Shown here piece after piece: positions 50,601-58,160 of a stretch of DNA of 64,000 bases (position 1 is the first letter of the stretch; the number at the start of each line of letters is the position of its first letter). The position numbers were made by a program, and so were the translations under genes. Location of the stretch: positions 124,001-188,000 of the forward strand of contig JAGIBL010000001.1 in NCBI GenBank assembly GCA_017744365.1, in the 5' to 3' direction. The notes under the pieces were generated by a model, which did not search any database, was not told the origin of the DNA, and saw nothing but the letters and a program-made list of their open reading frames with translations. Source of the stretch: Nocardioidaceae bacterium (GTDB lineage: Bacteria > Actinomycetota > Actinomycetes > Propionibacteriales > Nocardioidaceae).

Positions 50601-50627
50601 GTTCGGAGCCGCCGCCGAGGCGGATGG
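50601..50627 (-). promoter_or_regulatory. SigK-type promoter of the molybdopterin oxidoreductase gene
   Basis: Minus strand: CCATCC (50627-50622), 15 bases, CCGAAC (50606-50601), only seven bases from the ATG at 50593. Same hexamers and identical spacing as the promoter at 49067, so both likely use SigK; the transcript would be nearly leaderless. Confidence 0.65.
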
Positions 50628-50637
50628 GCGCTGCTCG

Positions 50638-50643
50638 TACAGT
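50638..50643 (+). promoter_or_regulatory. Leaderless -10 box TACAGT for the MetE-like gene
   Basis: TACAGT is followed by exactly six bases and the GTG at 50650, as at 25233 and 28133. It is only 11 bases from the divergent SigK-type -35, so the two promoters are back to back. Confidence 0.45.
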
Positions 50644-50649
50644 GCCCGG

Positions 50650-51660
50650 GTGAGCGAACCCGAACCGAGACGAGCAGGGGCGACGGGGATCGGGTCGATG
50701 CCCGGGGAGGACTTCGCCGAGGCGGTCCGGATCGTGCTCGGCGAGCTGCCCGACCTGCCGTACCTGCCCGAGCTGCCGGCCCGGGGCGCGACCGCGTCGA
50801 TGACCGGGCGGAGCCTGGCCGTGGTGGCCGAGCTCGGCTTCGACCTGCAGCCGGCCGGCTGGCGGCTGACCGATGCGCCGGGCGTCGATCACCGCAGAGC
50901 CAGGTCGCTGCTGGCCCAGGACCTCGACGTGCTCGAGGAGCAGGCCCAGGGTTTCGCGGGGGAGCTGAAGATCCAGGTCGCCGGGCCCTGGACGCTGGCC
51001 GCGACCGTCGAGCGCCCGCGCGGCGACCGGATCCTCGCCGACCACGGCGCCCGTCGCGAGCTGGCCCAGGCGCTGGCGGCGGGGCTGGCCGAGCACGTCG
51101 CCGACGTCCGCCGGCGGGTGCCGGGCGCACGCGTGCTCGTCCAGGTCGACGAGCCGGCACTGCCGGCGGTCCTGGCTGCACGGATCCCGACCGCGTCCGG
51201 GTACGGCCGGCACCGCTCGGTGGAGCCGCCAGCCGCGGCCGAGGCGCTGGGCTGGGTGCTCGCGGCGGCGGGCGGCGGGGCGATCGTGCACTGCTGCGCA
51301 CCGGACGTGCCGATCGCGCTGCTGCGCCAGGCCGGCGCGGCGGGCGTCTCGGTGGACCTGGCCGTGCTCGCGGCCGAGCAGTACGACGCGCTGGGGGAGT
51401 CGCTGGACGCCGGCGAGCGCGCCTTCCTCGGTGTGGTGCCGAGCTCTGACCCGGCCACGACGCCGGCTGCGGAACGGGCCGAGCAGCAGGTCGTCGACCG
51501 GGTCCTGCGGCTGCTGGACATGCTCGGGTTCGACCCCGACGAGGTCACCGGCCGGCTGGTGCTGACGCCCGCGTGCGGGCTCGCCGGCGCGAGCCCCCGG
51601 TATGCACGCGAGGCGCTGTCCTTGGTGAAGGACAGCGCCTCGCGCTTGAGTTCCGGCTAG
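50650..51660 (+). CDS. MetE C-terminal-like methionine synthase family protein
   Basis: 336-aa single-domain protein of the cobalamin-independent methionine synthase fold, as annotated in many actinobacteria; it lacks the MetE N-terminal half. Segments are GIGSMPGEDFAEAVRIVLGELPDLPYLPELPARG, IQVAGPWTLAATVE and LVQVDEPALPAVL. The zinc-type residues are His and Cys in AIVHCCAPDVP and Cys in LVLTPACGLAGASPRYA. The methyl donor is unknown; such short forms may use corrinoid or homocysteine-like substrates. A perfect 38-base hairpin lies within its last codons (51607-51644). Confidence 0.85.
   Translation: MSEPEPRRAGATGIGSMPGEDFAEAVRIVLGELPDLPYLPELPARGATASMTGRSLAVVAELGFDLQPAGWRLTDAPGVDHRRARSLLAQDLDVLEEQAQGFAGELKIQVAGPWTLAATVERPRGDRILADHGARRELAQALAAGLAEHVADVRRRVPGARVLVQVDEPALPAVLAARIPTASGYGRHRSVEPPAAAEALGWVLAAAGGGAIVHCCAPDVPIALLRQAGAAGVSVDLAVLAAEQYDALGESLDAGERAFLGVVPSSDPATTPAAERAEQQVVDRVLRLLDMLGFDPDEVTGRLVLTPACGLAGASPRYAREALSLVKDSASRLSSG
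51607..51644 (+). terminator. Perfect 17-bp-stem hairpin inside the 3' end of the MetE-like gene
   Basis: Left arm CGCGAGGCGCTGTCCTT (51607-51623), loop GGTG, right arm its exact complement (51628-51644). It ends 16 bases before the stop, so it is translated, coding for the REALSLVKDSASR region. Weak T content follows (CTTGAGTTCC). It may terminate transcription between this gene and the convergent exporter gene. Confidence 0.6.
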
Positions 51661-51687
51661 TCGGGGGAACCAGCCGGAGACCATCGG

Positions 51688-53307
51688 TCAGCCGACGTGC
51701 GCGCCCTCCGGCGCCTCGTCGGTGGCCATCTCCTCGTGCTTGACGTTGAGGAAGATCCACACGATGAGGCTGGCGGTCCAGATCATGAACGCGCCGACCA
51801 GGAACGCCTGGGTGGCTCCGTCGGTGAAGCCCGCCTGAGCCGCGATGACCTGCTTGACCGTGGGGCTGGCGGCGTCCGGGCCGAGCGCCCCGAACAGCGA
51901 GGCCACCTTGTCGTTGATCGAGCTGACCGCGACGGTGGACAGGGTCGCCAGACCCAGCGCGCCGCCGACCTGCTGCATGGTGTTCAGCACGCCGGACCCG
52001 ACGCCGGAGTCGCGGTGGTCGACGCGGTGCACGGCCGCCAGGAACATCGGCGCGAAGGTCAGGCCCATGCCGACCGCCATCATCACGATGTACGGGAACA
52101 GGTCCGCCCAGTAGCTCACCGAGGTGCCGAGGTGACCGCCGGCCTTCGCGACGTCGAGGATGTGCGCCGGCGAGTCGTCCACGCTGAGGCGCGAGAACAT
52201 CAGCAGCGCCACGCCTGCGAGCGCGGTACCGGTGCCGGCGACCCAGCGCGGGTCCACCTTGGTGGCCAGCTTGGAGGCCAGGGTGGCGCCGAACACGATG
52301 CCCACGCTGAACGGCAGGAACGCGAAGCCGGTGTGCAGCGGGCTGTAGCCCATCACGTTCTGCACGAACTGCGAGAGGAAGTAGAACATCGCGAACATCG
52401 CGGCCGGCACGATCATCATCGCCACGAACGCGGTCGCCCGAGTCCGGTTGAGCAGGATCCGCAGCGGCAGCAGCGGGTGCTCGACCCGGCGCTCGATGGC
52501 CACGAAGATCGTCAGCAGTGCCACGCCGACCAGCAGGAAGGCGATGGTCCAGCCGTCGTCCCAGCCGTAGCGCTGGTCGCCGGCGCGGGTGATGCCGTAG
52601 ACGAGCGAGATCAGGCCGAGGGTCGCGCTGACCGCGCCCGGCAGGTCGAGCTCACCCGGGTGCGTCTCGGACTCGGCGAGGATGCGCGGCGCGGCGAGCG
52701 CGGCGGCGATGCCGATCGGGACGTTGATGAGGAAGGTCAGCCGCCAGCCGTCGACGTCCATGCCGAGCAGGTCCGGGTGCAGGCCGGTCAGCCAGCCACC
52801 GAGCACCAGGCCGATCGCGGCACCGACACCGGACATCGCGGCGTAGACCGAGAACGCGCGGTTGCGCGGCGGGCCGGCCGGGAAGTTCGTGGTGATGAGC
52901 GCGAGCGCGGTCGGCGCGGCGAGCGCGGCGCCGAGACCCTGCAGGCCCCGGGAGCCGAGCAGCATCAGCTCGTTCTGGGCGACACCGCCCAGGCCGGAGG
53001 CGACCGCGAAGATCGCGACGCCGTAGGTGAAGATTCGTCGGCGGCCGTAGAGGTCACCGAGGCGGCCGCCGAGCAGCAGCAGGCCACCGAACGCGAGCGC
53101 GTAGCCCGTGACGACCCACTGCAGGTTGCTGGCGGAGATGTCCAGGTCCTTCTGGATGAAGGGGAGCGCGATGTTGGCGATGGTGCTGTCCAGCACCACC
53201 ATCAGCTGCGCCACCGAGATGAGCACGAGCGCCCATCCCAGGTGCTGCTTGTGCCCGTCGGCCGACTCGGTGGAGTCGCCGGCGACCACGGTGGTCGTGT
53301 CTGTCAT
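51688..53307 (-). CDS. MFS multidrug exporter, DHA2 (EmrB/QacA) family
   Basis: 539-aa drug:proton antiporter with about 14 membrane helices. Recognition segments are ALVLISVAQLMVVLDSTIANIALPFIQKDL (motif D1), GYALAFGGLLLLGGRLGDLYGRRRIF (motif A) and FSVYAAMSGVGAAIGLVLGGWLT (motif C). The ATG at 53307 overlaps the TetR stop (ATGA) and has GGAAG upstream, so regulator and pump are one operon. Substrate unknown; export of antibiotics or dyes is typical of the family. Confidence 0.92.
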   Translation of the reverse strand: MTDTTTVVAGDSTESADGHKQHLGWALVLISVAQLMVVLDSTIANIALPFIQKDLDISASNLQWVVTGYALAFGGLLLLGGRLGDLYGRRRIFTYGVAIFAVASGLGGVAQNELMLLGSRGLQGLGAALAAPTALALITTNFPAGPPRNRAFSVYAAMSGVGAAIGLVLGGWLTGLHPDLLGMDVDGWRLTFLINVPIGIAAALAAPRILAESETHPGELDLPGAVSATLGLISLVYGITRAGDQRYGWDDGWTIAFLLVGVALLTIFVAIERRVEHPLLPLRILLNRTRATAFVAMMIVPAAMFAMFYFLSQFVQNVMGYSPLHTGFAFLPFSVGIVFGATLASKLATKVDPRWVAGTGTALAGVALLMFSRLSVDDSPAHILDVAKAGGHLGTSVSYWADLFPYIVMMAVGMGLTFAPMFLAAVHRVDHRDSGVGSGVLNTMQQVGGALGLATLSTVAVSSINDKVASLFGALGPDAASPTVKQVIAAQAGFTDGATQAFLVGAFMIWTASLIVWIFLNVKHEEMATDEAPEGAHVG

Positions 53308-53951
53308 GTCGTCGTCTTCCTTGCGTCGTTCTTCGTCAACTTGTGGTTGTTCTGAGAGCCGCACGAGGGGTGTCGTACGGCGGGGAGGATCACGTGGTCG
53401 ACGACACGCGCGATGGTCTCGTCGTCCGGGGGTGTGCCGAGGATGAAGGTGCGGTGCATGAGGATCCCGGCGAGCGCGGGGCCGATCAGCTCGAGGTCGA
53501 CGTCGTCGCCGATCTCGCCGCGTTCGCGGGCGCGCTGGTAGATGGCGTTGCTGATCTCGAGCTTGGGCGCCAGGAACTTCTCCCGGAACGCGTCGCCGAA
53601 CTCGGGGTCCGTGGTCAGCGCGGTGATGACCGCGCCCAGGATCGCGGTGCTCGTCGAGTTGAGCCCGTCGGCGCCGCAGTAGGTGCTGAGCAGGTCCGAG
53701 CGCAGGTCGCCGGTGTCGTGGTCCTCGACGTGCGGGGTGCCCTTGGCGCGCACCAGCGCGTCCACGACGAGGCTGGCCTTGGTCTCCCAGCGGCGGTACA
53801 GCGTCGCCTTGCTGGCCCGGGCCCGCTTGGCGACCGCGTCCATGGTGAGGCGGTCGTAGCCGGACTCGATGAGCAGGTCGACGCAGGCCTCGAAGATCTC
53901 GTCCTCGCGCTCGCCCTCGACCCGGGGGCGCTGCTTGGGGGAGTGCATCAT
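53304..53951 (-). CDS. TetR-family transcriptional regulator of the MFS exporter
   Basis: 215 aa (ATG 53951; a second ATG follows at 53948). The N-terminal HTH is EDEIFEACVDLLIESGYDRLTMDAVAKRARASKATLYRRWETKASLVVDAL; the C-terminal ligand-binding part is of the AefR/TetR_C type with LILMHRTFILGTPP-like helices. AGGAGGT lies 12 bases before the ATG. The in-frame extension to 54047 would pass through the palindromic operator and was rejected. It likely represses itself and the pump through the 17-bp palindrome at 53997. Confidence 0.9.
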   Translation of the reverse strand: MMHSPKQRPRVEGEREDEIFEACVDLLIESGYDRLTMDAVAKRARASKATLYRRWETKASLVVDALVRAKGTPHVEDHDTGDLRSDLLSTYCGADGLNSTSTAILGAVITALTTDPEFGDAFREKFLAPKLEISNAIYQRARERGEIGDDVDLELIGPALAGILMHRTFILGTPPDDETIARVVDHVILPAVRHPSCGSQNNHKLTKNDARKTTT

Positions 53952-53996
53952 CAGGGGGAAAGACCTCCTCTCGAGACGTTCGAAGGCACAACATGA

Positions 53997-54013
53997 AACG
54001 AAACAGTTTCGTT
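53997..54013. promoter_or_regulatory. Perfect 17-bp palindrome, TetR operator
   Basis: AACGAAAC-A-GTTTCGTT, arms of eight bases around a central base. It lies immediately downstream of the -10 box of the tetR promoter, where a bound dimer would block initiation or escape. Confidence 0.65.
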
Positions 54014-54021
54014 CCATCGAG

Positions 54022-54049
54022 AGAGTAGACCGGTCTTGGCCCAGCACAA
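54022..54049 (-). promoter_or_regulatory. Promoter of the tetR-MFS operon
   Basis: Minus strand: TTGTGC (54049-54044), 16 bases, TACTCT (54027-54022). The predicted start falls at the edge of the palindrome at 53997-54013, supporting autorepression. Confidence 0.5.
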
Positions 54050-54270
54050 AATTCTTTTACGGACCCCGTCGGCGAGATCTCGTTCTACCCACGCGTAACG
54101 TCGGCCCGCCTTGGCCGCAGATGCCCGATTTCGCGCTCGGCAGAGTCGGAACCGGCCCGTTCCCCAAGTTGCCGAAAGTGATTGTGGGCACATCGGCCGA
54201 CTGCTAGAACTCGCTCGCACCCGTACGGACGCCCTTGTCCGTGCCTCACCGCTTTCGAAGGGGTACTCGA
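54050..54270. other. Upstream region of the first giant Ig-repeat gene, no gene seen
   Basis: Together with the tetR promoter and operator this makes a 319-bp intergenic stretch. I see no supported open frame and no palindrome of note. An AAGGGG eight bases before the ATG at 54271 is the ribosome-binding site of the Ig-repeat gene. No confident promoter was identified. Confidence 0.6.
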
Positions 54271-57200
54271 ATGCGCGCTCGCGTGGTCGTCGCGACCGTT
54301 CTCGCCATGGCGGCCGCAGGGCTCGCCACCCTCACCGCCACCGCCCCCGCGCAGGCCGTGCAGGCCAGCGGCGACAACGTCGTCCCGTGGTCCGCCGGCT
54401 GGTCCTGGACCTACGGCAACACGTCGTTCAACTACAACGACGGCCAGGGCACCAACGTGACCATCAACGAGTCGGTCACCTACACGGTCGCCGGCCAGGA
54501 GACGTTCAACGGCCACGACGCCTACAGGCTCAACATCAGCGGCTCGATCACCGGTGGCAGCGGCGACGTCTCCGGCAGCGTCAACGCGCACCTGGACAGC
54601 TTCAGCGGCAACGTGACCGGCACCCGGTACGTGCGCCGCTCCGACCTGGCGCTGCTGCAGGAGAACCAGCACCAGCACCTCAACGCCAAGGCGCACGTCG
54701 GCATCATCACCCAGGGCATCACCGCGGACATCGACCTGCACCTGACCCCGAGCCCGTCCTGGAAGATCCACGACTTCCCGCTCAACAACGGCGACAGCTG
54801 GCACACCCTGACCGACATCGCCTACACCGGCGGCTTCACCTACGACGCCGGCTCGCTCGGTGGCAGCGGCTCGTCGCCGTTCGACGGCACCCTGCACTTC
54901 GACGCGAACACCACGAACACGACGCCGACCATCAACGCGATGGGCAACCCCAACCTGCCCACCGACCGGTCCTACGCGCAGAACTCGGACGCCTCGCAGA
55001 TCGAGGACTCCTACTGGTCCCCGCAGTACAAGAACCAGGTCAAGGAGTACATGAAGATCCCGATGGACGGGGCCACGCTGCAGATCAACCGCAACCTCAC
55101 CTCGGCGACCCTGTCCGGGGGCAACACCCTGACCGCGAACGCGACGCCGTCGTACACCTGCGCCGGGAACACCGTCACCGTGTCCGGCAACCTCAGCACC
55201 AACGCCGCCGGCGTCGGCGTGACCGCGCGCCTCGACCAGTCCCAGATCAACCCGGGCCAGGGCACCAGTGCGAGCACCACCACCGGTACCAACGGCGCCT
55301 ACAGCGTGACCCTGCCGGTGCCCGCACAGGCCGACGGCCTGGCGCGTGCCGGTGGGCAGCCCTCCCGCGCCAACTGGGGCGTGCTGGTCACCGCGCCCAG
55401 CGCGAGCGCGGTCGGCGCGACCACCGTCGTGGTCACGCCCAAGGACTGCAGCACCATCGAGTACACCGGCGCCGTGGCCGGCCCGCAGACCGGCACCGCG
55501 ACCGTCAGCGCGAAGCTCACCGACCTGGCCGACGCGAACGGCGCCGCCGGCCGCACGGTGACGTTCTCGCTCTCCGGTGGGGGCTCGGTCAACGCCACCA
55601 CCAACAGCGCCGGTGTCGCGAGCACGACCATCGCCGTCACCGGCCCGCCGCGCAGCGCGACGGTGACGGCGTCCTTCGCGGGCGCGGCCAACCTGGAGGC
55701 GGCGAGCACCAGCTCGAGCTTCTCGGTGACCACGATCCCGACCTCGACCACCGTGGTCGCGAACCCCGCGGTCGCGGTCGTCGACGACCCGGTCACCTTC
55801 ACCGCGACGGTCGCGCCCGGCATCGGCAGCGGCACCCCGACCGGCAGCGTCCAGTTCAAGGTCGACGGCGCCGACTTCGGTGCCGCGGTGCCGCTGTCCG
55901 GCGGGCCAGGGGGCAGCACCGCGACCAGCTCGCCGATCTCCACCCTGCCGGTCGCTTTCCACACCGTGCAGGCGATCTACCTGGGCAGCGCGGACTACAC
56001 CGGCAGCACCTCGGACTCGGTGCAGTTCCGGGTGCGCAACCCGCTGCTGCCGACCACGACCGTCCAGTCGGTCGCGCCGAGCAGCTCGGTCTCCGGCCAG
56101 GCGGTCACGCTGAGCGCCACGGTCACCAAGACCTCCGGCAGCGACCCGCTGACCGGCTCGGTGACCTGGACCGAGGGCAGCACCACGCTCGGCAGCGCCA
56201 GCCTCGACGGTTCCGGCGGCGCCTCGCTCACCCTCACCGACCTGGCCGTGGGCACCCACAACATCGTGGCCACCTACTCCGGTGACGACGTGTACGGCGG
56301 CAGCGCCTCCTCGCCCGGCAGCGCCACCGTGGCCAAGGCGGACGTGGCGGTCGAGCTGCAGAGCTCCGGCGACAACACGGTGACCGGCGAGGCCGTCGGC
56401 TTCTCCGCGACCGTCTCCCCGGTCTCGCCGGGCGCCGGCACCCCGACCGGGACCGCGCAGCTGGTCGTCGACGGCAACAACGTCGGTACCCCGGTGACCC
56501 TGTCCGCCGGTGTGGCCACCTTCGACCCGGTCGCCACCCTGGGCGCCGGCAACCACACCGTCGCGGTCTCCTACAGCGGCGACGCACGGTTCAAGAACGG
56601 GAACGACGCGCTGACCCAGCACGTCACCCAGGCCTCGACCACGACCACGCTGCTCAGCGGCCCGTCCCCGCAGGTCGAGGAGGAGGCGGTCACGATGACC
56701 GCCACCGTCGCGGCCGACGCGCCGGGCTCGGGCTCGCCGACCGGCACCGTGGTCTTCCGCGCGGACGGCGACGTGATCGGCTCGGCGCCGCTCTCGGCCT
56801 CCGGCGGCAGCAGCCAGGCCACCTTCACCACGACGCTGCTGGCTCCCGGCACGCACGTGCTGACGGCGACGTACGGCGGCGACGCCGACTACGCCGGGGA
56901 CGTCTCCGACGAGGTCGAGCAGGTCGTCATCGAGGCGGCGGCCATCGTGGCCACCACGACCCAGCTGTCCTCGTCGAAGAACCCCTCGACGTACGGCGAG
57001 CTGGTCGCCTTCACCGCCACCGTGGCCGCGGCGGACGACAGCCACCCGGACGGCGTGGTCCAGTTCTCCATCGACGGCACCCCGATCGGCGACCCGGTCC
57101 CGGTCGCGGTCGACGGCACCGCGGAGAGCCCGACCGTCTCCTCGCCGGAGCCCGGCGACCACCTGGTGATCGCCGCGTTCTCCTCCGAGGCCGCGTACGC

Positions 57201-58137
57201 CGCCAGCGGCGAGGCGCTCACCCAGACCGTGGCGGCCGCCCCGGTCACGGTCGACCTGACCTCCTCGGACGCCGACAGCGACTACGGCCAGGGCGTCACC
57301 TTCCACGCGACGGTGACCTCCGACCAGACCGGCACCGGCACCCCGGGCGGCTTCGTCCAGTTCCGGGTCGACGGGGTCGCGCTGGGCAACGCGGTCGAGG
57401 TCGACGAGGACGGCGAGGCCACCAGCCCGTCGGTCGCCACCCTGACCCCGGGCACCCACACGGTGACCGCGCTGTACTCGGGTGACGCGCACTTCCTGCC
57501 CGGCACGGACCAGCTGTCCCAGGGCGTCGGCAAGATCGCGACCACGACCACGCTGGCGGCCTCGTCCACCAGCCCGACGTACGGCGACGCGGTCACCCTG
57601 ACCGCGACGGTGACCCCGGGCTCGACGGCGATCGGCGCCCCGACCGGCTCGGTGGCGTTCGTCGAGGGCGGCACCACGCTGGCCACCGTCCCGCTGGCCG
57701 CGGTCGGCACCAACGGCAAGGCGTCGTTCACCACCTCGGCGCTGACCGGCGGCGCGCACACGATCAAGGCCGTCTACTCGGGCGCGGACGCGTTCGCGGC
57801 GAGCACCTCGGCCACCACCACGGTCAACGTCGCCAAGCGGGCGACCTCGATCAAGGCCGACGCAGCGCTGCTGCGGCTCAACCCCCTTCTCGGGATCAAC
57901 GTCGGGTTCCTCAAGGCCACGCTGACCACGTCCGCGGGTCCGCTGGCAGGTCAGCCGGTGGTGTTCACGATCGGCGGCAAGGTGGCGTGCACCGATGTCA
58001 CCGACGGCGCCGGCGTGGCCACCTGCGACGCCCTGTCCAAGCTGCTCCAGCTCACGCTGGCGAACGGCTACAAGGCGTCGTACGCCGGTGACGGCAACTA
58101 CCTGGGCTCGACCGACAACGGAACGCTCATCAAGTGA
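54271..58137 (+). CDS. Giant secreted protein with seven Big_5-type Ig-like repeats
   Basis: 1288 aa. The signal peptide MRARVVVATVLAMAAAGLATLTATAPAQA sets the start at 54271. Residues about 30-280 are a unique domain (VVPWSAGWSWTYGNTSFNYNDG). Two different Ig-like modules follow, one with YTCAGNTVTVSGNLSTNAAGVGV and a Big_1-like one with GRTVTFSLSGGGSVNATTNSAGVAST. Then come seven repeats of about 95 residues, each of the form TTT-x-L...VTFTATV...GTPTG-x-V-x-F-x-VDG...GTHTV-x-A-x-YSGD-x-x-F. A C-terminal cap contains two Cys (GGKVACTDVTDGAGVATCDAL). No sortase or membrane anchor is visible. Probably an extended surface or matrix protein; the ligand is unknown. Confidence 0.85.
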   Translation: MRARVVVATVLAMAAAGLATLTATAPAQAVQASGDNVVPWSAGWSWTYGNTSFNYNDGQGTNVTINESVTYTVAGQETFNGHDAYRLNISGSITGGSGDVSGSVNAHLDSFSGNVTGTRYVRRSDLALLQENQHQHLNAKAHVGIITQGITADIDLHLTPSPSWKIHDFPLNNGDSWHTLTDIAYTGGFTYDAGSLGGSGSSPFDGTLHFDANTTNTTPTINAMGNPNLPTDRSYAQNSDASQIEDSYWSPQYKNQVKEYMKIPMDGATLQINRNLTSATLSGGNTLTANATPSYTCAGNTVTVSGNLSTNAAGVGVTARLDQSQINPGQGTSASTTTGTNGAYSVTLPVPAQADGLARAGGQPSRANWGVLVTAPSASAVGATTVVVTPKDCSTIEYTGAVAGPQTGTATVSAKLTDLADANGAAGRTVTFSLSGGGSVNATTNSAGVASTTIAVTGPPRSATVTASFAGAANLEAASTSSSFSVTTIPTSTTVVANPAVAVVDDPVTFTATVAPGIGSGTPTGSVQFKVDGADFGAAVPLSGGPGGSTATSSPISTLPVAFHTVQAIYLGSADYTGSTSDSVQFRVRNPLLPTTTVQSVAPSSSVSGQAVTLSATVTKTSGSDPLTGSVTWTEGSTTLGSASLDGSGGASLTLTDLAVGTHNIVATYSGDDVYGGSASSPGSATVAKADVAVELQSSGDNTVTGEAVGFSATVSPVSPGAGTPTGTAQLVVDGNNVGTPVTLSAGVATFDPVATLGAGNHTVAVSYSGDARFKNGNDALTQHVTQASTTTTLLSGPSPQVEEEAVTMTATVAADAPGSGSPTGTVVFRADGDVIGSAPLSASGGSSQATFTTTLLAPGTHVLTATYGGDADYAGDVSDEVEQVVIEAAAIVATTTQLSSSKNPSTYGELVAFTATVAAADDSHPDGVVQFSIDGTPIGDPVPVAVDGTAESPTVSSPEPGDHLVIAAFSSEAAYAASGEALTQTVAAAPVTVDLTSSDADSDYGQGVTFHATVTSDQTGTGTPGGFVQFRVDGVALGNAVEVDEDGEATSPSVATLTPGTHTVTALYSGDAHFLPGTDQLSQGVGKIATTTTLAASSTSPTYGDAVTLTATVTPGSTAIGAPTGSVAFVEGGTTLATVPLAAVGTNGKASFTTSALTGGAHTIKAVYSGADAFAASTSATTTVNVAKRATSIKADAALLRLNPLLGINVGFLKATLTTSAGPLAGQPVVFTIGGKVACTDVTDGAGVATCDALSKLLQLTLANGYKASYAGDGNYLGSTDNGTLIK

Positions 58138-58160
58138 CCCGGCAGATCCGGAGAGAAGGA

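Noticed and set aside
53952-54047. N-terminal extension of the TetR protein to 54047
   Set aside because: Would place the promoter and the 17-bp operator inside the coding sequence; the AGGAGGT-associated ATG at 53951 fits the family N-terminus.
54085-57759. 1224-aa minus-strand open frame (and a 1165-aa one at 58098-61595)
   Set aside because: Both are antisense to the Ig-repeat genes, rich in Gly/Arg/Val without a fold signature; openness follows from the repeated codon pattern on the plus strand.
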